DNA of 64,000 bases from Eubacteriales bacterium (GTDB taxonomy: Bacteria; Bacillota; Clostridia; Oscillospirales; Acutalibacteraceae): the NCBI GenBank assembly GCA_030533225.1, contig JAUNJO010000003.1, positions 1 to 64,000 on the forward strand, in the 5' to 3' direction. The notes beneath the pieces were generated by a model. The model searched no databases. It had not been told where the DNA came from and saw only the letters and a program-made list of their open reading frames with translations. The position numbers and the translations under genes were made by a program. Shown one piece after another: positions 25,950 to 34,922 of this stretch; positions within the stretch are counted from its first letter, which is position 1, and each line of letters opens with the position of its first letter.

Positions 25950-27143
25950 ATGCAGATTAATAACGATTATTCAAACATTTCCTTCAGGAACAACGGCAAG
26001 CTTAAGCTCCTGATAACAGTAGGTACCCGTCCCGAGATAATAAGACTTTCCGCCGTAATTACAAAATGCAGAGAATACTTTGATGTTATACTTGCTCACA
26101 CAGGCCAGAATTACGACTACAATCTGAACGGAATCTTCTTCCGTGACCTGAAACTCGGCGAACCCGAAGTATATCTGAACGCAGTGGGAGAAACATTGGG
26201 TGACACTATGGGCAACATTATATCTGCTTCTTATAATCTTATGGCAGAGATAAAACCCGATGCTGTCCTTGTGCTCGGTGACACTAATTCGTGCCTTTCC
26301 GTTATCGGAGCAAAGAGACTTCACATTCCCATATTTCACATGGAGGCAGGTAACAGATGTAAGGACGAGTGCTTGCCTGAGGAAACCAACAGGCGAATTG
26401 TGGATATAATTTCCGATGTAAATATGGCGTATTCTGAGCATGCAAGACGGTATCTTGCGCAGTGCGGTCTGCCTATGGAGCGTACTTATGTTACGGGCTC
26501 GCCGATGGCAGAGGTTCTCCATTCGAACCTTGAGGATATTGAATCATCGGATATACTGGAAAAGCTGGGACTTTCACCGAAAAAATACATTCTGCTCTCC
26601 GCACACAGAGAGGAGAATATTGATACAGAAAAGAATTTTCGGTCACTTTTTTCCGCAATAAACAAACTAGCGGAAAAATACGATATGCCGATACTTTATT
26701 CCTGCCACCCACGCTCAAAGAAGAGATTGGAAGAGTCGGGCTTTGAACTTGATAAACGGGTGATTCGTCACGAGCCAATGGGATTTCACGATTATAACAA
26801 GTTACAGATAAACGCCTTTGCTGTTGTGTCCGACAGCGGTACATTACCCGAAGAGAGCAGCTTCTTCACAAGTGTCAACCGTCCTTTCCCTGCGGTTTGC
26901 ATAAGAACAAGCACAGAACGCCCGGAGGCCCTTGATAAAGGATGCTTTGTCCTGGCAGGAATAGATGAGAATAGCCTGATGCAGGCTGTAGAAACGGCTG
27001 TAGAGATGAACAGAAAGGGAGATTACGGTATTCCCGTTCCTGATTATCTGGATGAAAATGTGTCCGTTAAGGTAGTCAAGATAATACAGAGCTACACAGG
27101 CGTTGTAAACAAAATGGTCTGGAGAAAGACTGATACGCTGTAA
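25950..27143 (+). CDS. capG: UDP-GlcNAc 2-epimerase family enzyme, CapG/FnlC type
   Basis: A 397-residue non-hydrolysing 2-epimerase. Motifs: TVGTRPEIIRL, HTGQNYDYNL, MEAGNRCKDECLPEETNRR and VSDSGTLPEES. It completes UDP-N-acetyl-L-fucosamine synthesis for capsule or wall polymers. ATG 25950 is 8 bases past AGAAGG; ATG 25944 is only 2 bases past it, so the later codon is likelier. No glycosyltransferases or flippases for the sugar lie nearby, which is unusual for a capsule locus. Confidence 0.88.
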   Translation: MQINNDYSNISFRNNGKLKLLITVGTRPEIIRLSAVITKCREYFDVILAHTGQNYDYNLNGIFFRDLKLGEPEVYLNAVGETLGDTMGNIISASYNLMAEIKPDAVLVLGDTNSCLSVIGAKRLHIPIFHMEAGNRCKDECLPEETNRRIVDIISDVNMAYSEHARRYLAQCGLPMERTYVTGSPMAEVLHSNLEDIESSDILEKLGLSPKKYILLSAHREENIDTEKNFRSLFSAINKLAEKYDMPILYSCHPRSKKRLEESGFELDKRVIRHEPMGFHDYNKLQINAFAVVSDSGTLPEESSFFTSVNRPFPAVCIRTSTERPEALDKGCFVLAGIDENSLMQAVETAVEMNRKGDYGIPVPDYLDENVSVKVVKIIQSYTGVVNKMVWRKTDTL

Positions 27144-27172
27144 TCTGATACAGGTTCGGTGTCGCATTACTA

Positions 27173-27213
27173 AAAAGTCGGGCAGATTATTTCGGTCTTC
27201 CGACTTTTTTTAA
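27173..27213 (+). terminator. Terminator of the capE-capF-capG operon
   Basis: Stem AAAGTCGG / CCGACTTT with a loop of 17 bases and a T-rich tail. Confidence 0.75.
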
Positions 27214-27264
27214 TATGCCGGGAACGGTGTCAACAAAAAAATTCAAAAAATTGAAAATATGTAC

Positions 27265-27294
27265 TTGACAAACAACCCGCTCTGGTGATATAAT
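27265..27294 (+). promoter_or_regulatory. Promoter of tRNA-Leu
   Basis: TTGACA (27265-27270), 18 bases, TATAAT (27289-27294), 33 bases before the tRNA. Confidence 0.8.
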
Positions 27295-27326
27295 ACTCAA
27301 GCACGATAAAAATGCGTGTGCAAAAT

Positions 27327-27411
27327 GCGAGTGTGCTGGAATAGGCAGACAGGCACGTTTGAGGGGCGTGTGTGGAGACGCGTACGGGTTCAAGTCCCGT
27401 CACTCGCACCA
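27327..27411 (+). tRNA. tRNA-Leu (anticodon GAG)
   Basis: An 85-base tRNA with encoded CCA. Acceptor stem GCGAGTG (27327-27333) pairs with CACTCGC (27401-27407), discriminator A. The anticodon loop TTGAGGG (GAG) is held by CACGT/GCGTG; the long variable arm and the GGGTTCAAGTCCC T-arm are typical of Leu. Accessory DNA begins right after it, so it is the likely integration target of the island. Confidence 0.95.
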
Positions 27412-27418
27412 CTAAAGA

Positions 27419-27456
27419 AACACTAAATGTCTACCAGGCATTTAGTGTTCTTTTTA
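27419..27456 (+). terminator. Terminator after tRNA-Leu
   Basis: Stem AACACTAAATG / CATTTAGTGTT with an 8-base loop and a CTTTTTATG tail. Confidence 0.85.
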
Positions 27457-27538
27457 TGCAAAAATTGTGGTACTTTATGCATTTTCCCGCTAAAGAGCGC
27501 CAAAACGTACCAAAATCGAGCTAAAAACGTCAAGATTG

Positions 27539-27580
27539 TGCGCCGGAGCACCTTTTTCAAGGTGTTCCGGCGCTATTTTT
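27539..27580 (+). terminator. Strong GC-rich hairpin with T-rich tail
   Basis: A 15-bp stem (GCGCCGGAGCACCTT / AAGGTGTTCCGGCGC, one mismatch-type G-T pair) with a TTTC loop and TATTTTTATG tail. No gene lies just upstream, so it may insulate the island from the tRNA transcript. Confidence 0.6.
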
Positions 27581-27885
27581 ATGCCTTTACGCTCCGTTAT
27601 GCCAGTCTTAGCTGCCTTTCGAACCTTCGTACTTTTCGCATTTCTTTGCTTAGCAAAGAAGTTGGCAAAACAGCACCCGACGGGACTCGAATACTTTTAG
27701 TTACCCTTTGCCCCAACAAAAAGTCATGCAGCCGATATAGAGCGTGGATTCGAACCCAACAATATTAGATATGATCGCAACTGCATGCGACATGGCAAAT
27801 ATTGCTTGGAATAGCTCCGATTTTGTTCAAATCCCGTATCCTGAATGGGTTGTTAGATAAATTCGCAACAAATTGCGATAATATC
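27581..27885. other. Gene-free stretch with tRNA T-arm-like fragments
   Basis: I see no convincing gene between the tRNA terminators and the XRE promoter. Two pieces read on the minus strand like tRNA T-arms: TTCGAGTCCCGTC (within 27670-27690) and GGTTCGAATCC (within 27745-27758). The first matches 12 of 13 bases of the corresponding part of the Leu tRNA. They may be attachment-site scars from earlier integrations (inference). Confidence 0.4.
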
Positions 27886-27914
27886 TTGAATATTTCGACG
27901 ATATGTGCTATACT
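27886..27914 (+). promoter_or_regulatory. Promoter/operator of the XRE-hsd operon
   Basis: TTGAAT (27886-27891), 17 bases, TATACT (27909-27914). The 16-base string around the -10 (27906-27921, TGCTATACTGTATATT) recurs exactly at 45622-45637 in front of the HNH gene. Confidence 0.7.
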
Positions 27915-27966
27915 GTATATTGTAATATTGTAAGCATTTTGCTATCGCTTTATAGGAGGCAGAAAG

Positions 27967-28176
27967 ATGGCTATTTCTTATAACAAACTGTGGAAATTAT
28001 TGATCGATAAAAAGATGACACAGGCAGAGCTGCGCAAGGCCGCAGACATCGCCCCCAACACTATGACCAAGCTCCGCCGCGACGAACCGGTAAACCTCGC
28101 CATCCTCGGCAGAGCCTGCGCCGTTCTCGGCTGCGACATTGGTGATGTAATGGAATTCATCCCGGATGAAGAATAA
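27967..28176 (+). CDS. Small XRE-family (Cro/CI-type) regulator
   Basis: A 69-residue protein that is almost entirely a helix-turn-helix domain (TQAELRKAADIAPNTMTKLR, about residues 19-38), of the YozG-like kind. ATG 27967 follows AGGAGG. It is 36 bases ahead of hsdR and likely controls the operon, as controller proteins often do next to restriction genes. It may also act at the HNH promoter, which shares its -10 region sequence (inference). Confidence 0.85.
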   Translation: MAISYNKLWKLLIDKKMTQAELRKAADIAPNTMTKLRRDEPVNLAILGRACAVLGCDIGDVMEFIPDEE

Positions 28177-28212
28177 TTTGGGTAAAAGAATTTTGTATAG
28201 GAGGACGAGAAT

Positions 28213-30522
28213 ATGACGATTGATAAGAGGCAGTTGTCAGAAACCGATATCCGAACTAAATATATTACTCCGGCGATTGAAGCTGCAGGGTGGAATAAGA
28301 TGACGCAGATGCGTGAGGAATATCCTATTACAGCAGGACGAATCATTGCACGCGGCCAAGTTTGCAAACGCGAGAAACCGTTAAAGGCGGATTATGTCCT
28401 TTTTTATAAGCCCAACAAACCCATTGCAATTGTCGAGGCAAAGGACAATAATCACACTATGTCAGACGGTATGCAGCAGGCGCTGAATTATGCTCGCATG
28501 ATGAATGTGCCGTTTGTTTTTTCATCAAATGGTGACGGTTTTGCGTTCCATAATCGCTATATTACCGAAGGCGAAAAAGAAACTGTTCTCTCATTAGATG
28601 AGTTTCCGTCACCAGAAGCTCTTTGGCAGATGTACGTTGAGCAGAATAATGTGGGGCCTGTATTGAGCAAAGTTATTGACGAGCCGTACTATGTGGATAA
28701 TCCTAATAAACAGCCTCGTTATTATCAGATTAACGCAATCAATAAAACTGTCGAGGCGATCGCAAATGGACAGGACCGCGTATTGCTGGTTATGGCAACC
28801 GGTACAGGTAAAACGTACACAGCGTTCCAGATCATTTGGCGTCTGTGGAAAGCTGGGATTAAGAAAAGAATACTCTTCCTTGCTGACCGTACAGCACTGA
28901 TTTCACAGACGTTTACCAACGATTTTGCTCCGTTCAAAGATAAGATGACCTGGGTAACCAAACAAAACTTTGACACCGCGCATGAAATATACCTTGGATT
29001 ATATCAAGGCTTAACAGGTGAAGATGAGGATGCCAACAGCTTGTTTAAGCAGTTCAGCCCGAATTTCTTTGACCTGATCGTTGTGGATGAGTGTCATCGT
29101 GGCAGTGCCAAAGCGGATAGCCAGTGGCGCGAAGTGCTGGAATACTTTACTTCGGCCACTCAAATCGGTCTTACTGCGACTCCCAAGGAAACAAAAGAAG
29201 TTTCCAATATTGATTATTTTGGTGATCCCATTTACACCTATACGCTGAAGCAGGGCATCAACGATGGTTACCTTGCACCTTATCGCGTCATCCGCGTTTT
29301 CTTCGATAAAGACGTGGAAGGTTTTGTGCCTTATACCGGTCAGGTGGATGATAACGGTGAGGTTATTGACGATCGCATTTACAACGCACTGGATTTTGAC
29401 AGAAATATTGTGCTCGATCAGCGCACCAAGTTGGTTGCAAAAACGGTTTCTGATTATCTGAAAAAGCATGGATGCCGCATGGATAAAACCATTTTCTTCT
29501 GTGTTGATCAGGAGCATGCAGACAGAATGCGCCGTGCGCTCGTGAATGAAAACGCAGATATGATGGCTGTAGATGATCGATACGTTATGCGTATTACTTC
29601 TAATGATGAAGCAGGCGTGGATCAGTTGGATAATTTCCGTAATGTTGAAAGTCAGTATCCTGTATTGGTCACAACTTCCAAGCTGTTATCCACAGGTGTT
29701 GACGTACAGACCATTAAATACATCGTGTTGGATTCCAACATTCGCTCCATGACTGAATTTAAGCAAATCATCGGTCGCGGTACTCGCGTTCGCGAAGATC
29801 TCGGCAAGCTTTACTTTACCATTTTTGATTTCCGCGATGTTACCCGCTTGTTCTATGACCCAGACTTCGATGGCCCGTGTGAGCAGGATGAGGACTTCGA
29901 TCCTACCAAAGGACAACACGGAGATCCCCCACCAAAGCCTCCCAAACCGGTTAATCCGCAGAAAAAATACATGGTTAGCGGCGAGCCGGTTACCATCCTC
30001 AAAAAGATGGTGCAGTATATGGATAAGGACGGCAAGCTGATCACCGAAAGCTTGATTGACTATACCAAGAAAAACGTTCTTAACCAGTACGCGACGCTTG
30101 ACGATTTCTTGTCCGCGTGGGGTGCAGCAGAACGTAAAGAAGCAATCATCAAGGAGATGGAGGAACACGGCATTCTGTTCTCAGAGATATGTGAGCAGAT
30201 CAACCAGGATCTTGATCCTTTTGACCTGATTTGTCATATCGTATTTGATCAGCCCGCCCTCACCAGACGCGAGCGTGCCAACAATGTGCGTAAACGTAAT
30301 TACTTTACAAAATACGGTCAGCAGGCAGCAGAAATTCTGGATGCACTACTTACCAAATATGCTGACTCGGGCCTGTCCGACTTGGAGAATGTGGACGTGC
30401 TGAAAGTAGATCCCATTAAGCAGTACGGAACGCAGGTTTATATCGTTAACACCATCTTCGGTGGAATCGCAAAATTCCGACAGGCAATCAAAGAATTAGA
30501 GGCTGCAATTTACGCAGCATAA
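28213..30522 (+). CDS. hsdR: Type I restriction enzyme, R (motor/nuclease) subunit
   Basis: A 769-residue HsdR. An N-terminal nuclease domain has the KADYVLFY...AIVEAKDNN pattern (D...ExK; about residues 57-80). The SF2 motor has MATGTGKTYTA, DECHRGS and IGLTATP, and later QIIGRGTRVR. The C-terminal region after a Pro-rich linker (KPPKPVNP) matches the EcoEI-type C-terminal domain. It translocates DNA and cuts unmodified DNA as part of R2M2S. ATG 28213 follows AGGAGG. hsdM starts 15 bases downstream. Confidence 0.95.
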   Translation: MTIDKRQLSETDIRTKYITPAIEAAGWNKMTQMREEYPITAGRIIARGQVCKREKPLKADYVLFYKPNKPIAIVEAKDNNHTMSDGMQQALNYARMMNVPFVFSSNGDGFAFHNRYITEGEKETVLSLDEFPSPEALWQMYVEQNNVGPVLSKVIDEPYYVDNPNKQPRYYQINAINKTVEAIANGQDRVLLVMATGTGKTYTAFQIIWRLWKAGIKKRILFLADRTALISQTFTNDFAPFKDKMTWVTKQNFDTAHEIYLGLYQGLTGEDEDANSLFKQFSPNFFDLIVVDECHRGSAKADSQWREVLEYFTSATQIGLTATPKETKEVSNIDYFGDPIYTYTLKQGINDGYLAPYRVIRVFFDKDVEGFVPYTGQVDDNGEVIDDRIYNALDFDRNIVLDQRTKLVAKTVSDYLKKHGCRMDKTIFFCVDQEHADRMRRALVNENADMMAVDDRYVMRITSNDEAGVDQLDNFRNVESQYPVLVTTSKLLSTGVDVQTIKYIVLDSNIRSMTEFKQIIGRGTRVREDLGKLYFTIFDFRDVTRLFYDPDFDGPCEQDEDFDPTKGQHGDPPPKPPKPVNPQKKYMVSGEPVTILKKMVQYMDKDGKLITESLIDYTKKNVLNQYATLDDFLSAWGAAERKEAIIKEMEEHGILFSEICEQINQDLDPFDLICHIVFDQPALTRRERANNVRKRNYFTKYGQQAAEILDALLTKYADSGLSDLENVDVLKVDPIKQYGTQVYIVNTIFGGIAKFRQAIKELEAAIYAA

Positions 30523-30537
30523 AGGAGATAAATCACT

Positions 30538-31992
30538 ATGGCAATGTCCGCATTGATTAAATCACTGGAAGACATCATGCGTAAAGACGCAGGTCTGAAC
30601 GGTGATGCACAATACATTGAACAGATTACGTGGCTCCTGTTCTTAAAGGCATTTGATGCTAAAGAAATGGAATGGGAACTCCGACATGACTATCGTGGCA
30701 GCACAATTCCGGAGGGCTTCCGCTGGCGCGACTGGGCGGAAGACAAAGAAGGAATTACTGGCGATGCTCTGATAAAGTTTGTGGACGAGCTGTTTGATAA
30801 ACTGAAAAAGCTGGATGTTTCAGATGGAGACCTCCGGAAATTTGTTGTGCGCAACGTATTCGCCGACATCAACAACTATATGAAATCAGGTATCTATCTG
30901 CGCCAACTCATCAACCGTATGAACGAAAAGGTTGATTTTATTGATGCTACCCAGAAGCATACCTTCAATGAATTGTACGAAGGCATGCTTAAAGATTTGC
31001 AAAGCGCAGGCCGCGCGGGCGAATTCTATACTCCGCGCCCGGTTACTAACTTTATTGTAGAAAAAATCGATCCCAAGTTGGGCGAAACAGTGCTGGACCC
31101 TGCATGCGGTACTGGTGGTTTCTTAACCAGCACAATTGCGCACATGGGTAGCATCACAAACACGGAGCAACTCCACACTCTGCAAACCACTATTTTCGGT
31201 TGGGAAAAGAAGCCGTTGCCGTATCTGTTGGCAATGACCAATCTAATTCTGCACGATATTGAAACCCCGCAGATTCGCCATATCAACTCCCTGAACAGAC
31301 CGGTAACGGATTACTCCGCCAAGGATAGAGTCGATGTTATTGTCGCTAATCCTCCTTTTGGTGGAGCGGAAGATGATGCCGTAAAGCAAAACTTCCCGGC
31401 AGAATTCCGCACCAGCGAAACGGCAGACCTGTTCCTTGTGCTGATGATGTATCTGTTGAAGGATAAGGGACGCTGTGGCGTGGTTCTTCCCGATGGCTTC
31501 ATGTTTGGCGATGGCGTGAAAGCAGCTATCAAGAAAAGAATGCTGGAGGAATATGGCCTGCATACCATTATCCGCCTGCCGCAGGTGTTTAAACCCTATG
31601 CCAGTGTCAATACAAATCTGCTGTTCTTCCAAAAGGGCGTTCCTAGCCGTGGCGTGTGGTTCTATCGTCTGGACTATCCGGAAGGCGTTAAGAGCTTTAC
31701 AAAAACCAAACCTATGTTGGACAAGCATTTCGATCCCGTTCGTGAATGGTGGGCAGATAAGCAGCCGATCATTGTTGATGGCAAAGATAAAGCTCGATTC
31801 TTCACAGTGGAGGAACTGGTAGCGCTGAACTATGATTTTGATAAATGCTGCCCCTTCCCTCATGAGGAAGAAGAAATTTTGGAGCCTGCCGAGTTAGTTG
31901 CACGCTATCAGGCGGAACGCACCGAATTAAACGCTAACATTGACCGCATTTTGGCGGACATTTCTGCCATGCTGGAGGGAAAAGAATCATGA
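30538..31992 (+). CDS. hsdM: Type I restriction enzyme, M (methylase) subunit
   Basis: A 484-residue N6-adenine methyltransferase. An N-terminal helical bundle (about 1-140) precedes the catalytic domain with the SAM motif DPACGTGGF and the catalytic VANPPFGG. It methylates the recognition sequence together with HsdS. The frame starts at ATG 30538 behind AAAGGAGAT; its stop overlaps hsdS by 4 bases. Confidence 0.96.
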   Translation: MAMSALIKSLEDIMRKDAGLNGDAQYIEQITWLLFLKAFDAKEMEWELRHDYRGSTIPEGFRWRDWAEDKEGITGDALIKFVDELFDKLKKLDVSDGDLRKFVVRNVFADINNYMKSGIYLRQLINRMNEKVDFIDATQKHTFNELYEGMLKDLQSAGRAGEFYTPRPVTNFIVEKIDPKLGETVLDPACGTGGFLTSTIAHMGSITNTEQLHTLQTTIFGWEKKPLPYLLAMTNLILHDIETPQIRHINSLNRPVTDYSAKDRVDVIVANPPFGGAEDDAVKQNFPAEFRTSETADLFLVLMMYLLKDKGRCGVVLPDGFMFGDGVKAAIKKRMLEEYGLHTIIRLPQVFKPYASVNTNLLFFQKGVPSRGVWFYRLDYPEGVKSFTKTKPMLDKHFDPVREWWADKQPIIVDGKDKARFFTVEELVALNYDFDKCCPFPHEEEEILEPAELVARYQAERTELNANIDRILADISAMLEGKES

Positions 31993-33416
31993 CTGCACAG
32001 GAACTGAAAAACTCCATACTTCAGCTTGCTGTTCAGGGTAAACTGGTGCCTCAGAACGCGGAGGATGAACCGGCCGCAGAATTATTAAAACGTATTCAGA
32101 TTGAAAAGACAATTGCTGTCAATGCCGGAATAATCAAAAAGGATAAGAAGCTATCTGAGATAACAGAAGCAGAAATCCCCTATGATATTCCTGATACATG
32201 GGAATGGTTGAGATTGGGTCAGCTCTGCCAATTGCTTGATGGCGAAAAAATGAGTGGAGTAAAATACCCTTATCTGGAGGCGAAATATCTCCGGGGAAAA
32301 ATTGAAGGATCTATTTTAGAAAGTGGAAAATTTGTCAAAAAAGGGACCCGTCTCATTTTGGTTGATGGCGAAAACTCCGGAGAGGTGTTCTTCGCAACTG
32401 AGGATGGGTACATGGGTAGCACTTTCAAAGCGTTGTATATTCCCGATGCCATCTATGCTCCGTATGTTTTGAATTTCCTGCTATTAAAGAAGCAACTGTT
32501 CAGAAATCGAAAAACAGGAGCTGCAATTCCTCATCTAAACAAAGAACTGTTTTTCAACCTTTTGATTCCTATCCCGCCTCTCGCAGAGCAGGAACGTATT
32601 GTCGCTAAAATCGAAGAACTGCTGCCGCTTATTGAAGAATATGTCGAAGCGGAGCAAAAGCTTTCTGCACTAAATGATAGGTTTCCTGATAAGCTTCGGC
32701 AATCAATTTTACAACAAGCAATACAGGGAAAACTAACAGAGCGTGCTCCTGATGATGAGCCTGCTTATAATCTTGTCGCGCGGATCATGGCGGATAAGGA
32801 AGCACTGTTAAAAGCCGGAAAAATACGAAAAGAGAAAGCGTTGCTGCCAATTTCGGATGATGAAAAACCATTTGAAATTCCAGAAACATGGGAATGGGTA
32901 AGATTGAGCGACATTTGCAACATTTCCGATGGTACCCATCAGACCCCCAAATATGTTGAACATGGAGTTCCTTTTATTTCAGCTCAAAATGTTAAGCCGT
33001 ATAGGTTTATTCCTGAAGTTCATCGTGATGTTTCTTGGGAAGATTATTTGGAGTACAACAAGGTAGTGGCCCCTGCCAAAGGTGATATTTTGATGACCCG
33101 TGTTGGCGCAGGTATAGGCGAAGCCGCTATTATTGACCAGGACTTTGAGTTTTCCATTTACGTAAGTTTGACGCTTATCAAACGATACGGAGATGAATTG
33201 AACATGGAATATTTATTGCATGTTCTCAATTCGCCGCAGGGACGGAAGCTTGCATCTAGAAAAACACTGGGAAAAGGTGCTTCTCAAGGCAATCTAAATC
33301 TTGTGTTTATTCGAGAATTTGTGGTTCCGATTCCTCCGCTGGCCGAACAGCAGCGGATTGTTGATCGTGTTAATGAGCTTCTCACTGTGTGCGACGGATT
33401 GAAACAAGAGTGCTAA
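31989..33416 (+). CDS. hsdS: Type I restriction enzyme, S (specificity) subunit
   Basis: A 475-residue HsdS with two target-recognition domains, starting at WEWLRLGQLC (about residue 73) and WEWVRLSDIC (about residue 302), each ended by a conserved helix with IPPLAEQERIV or IPPLAEQQRIV. The two halves define a bipartite DNA target. Start ATG overlaps the hsdM stop (ATGA). No inverted hsdS fragment or recombinase lies next to it, so phase variation is not apparent. Confidence 0.95.
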   Translation: MTAQELKNSILQLAVQGKLVPQNAEDEPAAELLKRIQIEKTIAVNAGIIKKDKKLSEITEAEIPYDIPDTWEWLRLGQLCQLLDGEKMSGVKYPYLEAKYLRGKIEGSILESGKFVKKGTRLILVDGENSGEVFFATEDGYMGSTFKALYIPDAIYAPYVLNFLLLKKQLFRNRKTGAAIPHLNKELFFNLLIPIPPLAEQERIVAKIEELLPLIEEYVEAEQKLSALNDRFPDKLRQSILQQAIQGKLTERAPDDEPAYNLVARIMADKEALLKAGKIRKEKALLPISDDEKPFEIPETWEWVRLSDICNISDGTHQTPKYVEHGVPFISAQNVKPYRFIPEVHRDVSWEDYLEYNKVVAPAKGDILMTRVGAGIGEAAIIDQDFEFSIYVSLTLIKRYGDELNMEYLLHVLNSPQGRKLASRKTLGKGASQGNLNLVFIREFVVPIPPLAEQQRIVDRVNELLTVCDGLKQEC

Positions 33417-33429
33417 GGAGAAAAAAGAT

Positions 33430-34899
33430 ATGGATATAGAGAAAATCAAACAAATAGACTTTGGCGAAATTGATGGTTATGGAGACCCTAACCTCGAAAA
33501 ATACTTTTTGGATAATGGTTATTGGAATAAAATTGTAGATAGTAATGTGTTTTTTGTTGTTGGTAAAAAAGGAACAGGAAAATCCTCTATCTACCGAATG
33601 ATTGAACAAGAGTCGTTGTCTAAGGGTTGTTTGGTAATTAACAAAGATTTTGGCGAATTTCCCTTCGAAAAATTGCTTAGTTTGCAAGATGACAACTTTG
33701 CTAAACCGAATCAGTATCAAACAATTTGGAAAAATGTTATTTATAATTTGTTCATTCAAGCCATTGCCTGTCTCCCGGATGAAGATAATGAGTATTACCG
33801 AGAGATTAAAGCTTATAAAGAAATGTATTTAGGTAATGCATTGGATCTGCACAAGGAAATTATATCAAAAGCCGTCAAAAGCCAAGGAAGTCTACTCGCA
33901 CATGGCGTTGGGGTCAGTGTGGAAAAAGGCGTTCAGTGCGATTTTAGATATAGTGAAGACAATATAACAACGATCAACGCTACATTATCTCGTTTGCTTG
34001 AAAACTATTTTATTACAACGGAATCTGAGGCCAAAATTGTTGTCCAATTTGATAGGCTGGATGACAATTACAATCAATATCAAGATCTGGAAGAGTATTA
34101 TCAGGCAATTATCAGTTTATTTAAGGCAGTATATAACTATAATCAATCGCTCCGTGCAAAAGCAGTGCGAAATGCTAAAGTTGTCCTATATATCCGGTCT
34201 GATATTATGAAAGCCATGGCCGTTCGTGATGCAGAGAGTGCTAGATGGGATGATTTCAGAATGGACTTGGATTGGCGTGTTAACAACCTAAAAGAAATCT
34301 ATGATTCCGATCTATACAAAATGGTTATGAGGAGAATTGTAGTGTCATGTCCAGACATCTCAGACAAGGATTTTGGAGAAATTTTTGTGGCAGAAAGTGA
34401 TTTGAAAAGGGATTATAAAGTCCATGAGTTATTCAAAACACTGGTTCTTCAAACACTGTTCAGACCGCGCGACTTGATTAAGTTGCTAAAAACATTACAG
34501 AGTGCAATTCTAAGCAAAGGAACACTTAATAGTGCTGTTTATAGCGACGCATTAAAAAAGTATTCTAACTGGCTCGTGAACACAGAACTTGCCAACGAAA
34601 TCAACCCTGTGCTACGAGAGGATTATCCATATGTAATTGAACTGCTCCGTCTCTGTGGTTCTAGAAATCTTAGTGTTAAAACATTTACCGAAAGATATAA
34701 TTCGGTTAAGCATAAGTTCTCGTTGAAACCTTTGGAACTGCTGAATTATTTGTACGGCGTAGGAGTAATCGAAAACTCTTGGAAAAACAAAGTTACTGGG
34801 AAATATATGCATCGGTCAATTTTTAGAAACGAGGGAGATTTTGACCGTAATCTGAACTTCCGAATTCTCCCCGCTGTTTGGAGTGGATTAACGGTATAA
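33430..34899 (+). CDS. P-loop ATPase (Sll1717/FunZ-like) in the hsd operon
   Basis: A 489-residue ATPase with Walker A VVGKKGTGKSS at about residue 40 and a likely Walker B IVVQFDRLDD near 200. It opens with FGEIDGYGDPNLEKYF, a pattern I associate with the Sll1717-type P-loop proteins often found in defence islands. The C-terminal half includes a winged-helix-like region (LLNYLYGVGVIENSW). It lies 13 bases after hsdS and 23 before a DUF3800 gene, so the pair rides in the restriction operon. Base composition is more AT-rich than hsdR/hsdM. Assignment rests on motifs only. Confidence 0.65.
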   Translation: MDIEKIKQIDFGEIDGYGDPNLEKYFLDNGYWNKIVDSNVFFVVGKKGTGKSSIYRMIEQESLSKGCLVINKDFGEFPFEKLLSLQDDNFAKPNQYQTIWKNVIYNLFIQAIACLPDEDNEYYREIKAYKEMYLGNALDLHKEIISKAVKSQGSLLAHGVGVSVEKGVQCDFRYSEDNITTINATLSRLLENYFITTESEAKIVVQFDRLDDNYNQYQDLEEYYQAIISLFKAVYNYNQSLRAKAVRNAKVVLYIRSDIMKAMAVRDAESARWDDFRMDLDWRVNNLKEIYDSDLYKMVMRRIVVSCPDISDKDFGEIFVAESDLKRDYKVHELFKTLVLQTLFRPRDLIKLLKTLQSAILSKGTLNSAVYSDALKKYSNWLVNTELANEINPVLREDYPYVIELLRLCGSRNLSVKTFTERYNSVKHKFSLKPLELLNYLYGVGVIENSWKNKVTGKYMHRSIFRNEGDFDRNLNFRILPAVWSGLTV

Positions 34900-34922
34900 A
34901 TCATAGAGGAGGTGACTCGTTG

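Noticed and set aside
27427..27768. A 113-codon frame after tRNA-Leu
   Set aside because: It runs through two hairpins and the tRNA-like fragments and has no ribosome site or protein-like composition.
31989..33416. Phase-variable hsdS
   Set aside because: No second hsdS copy, inverted repeat or recombinase next to it in this window.
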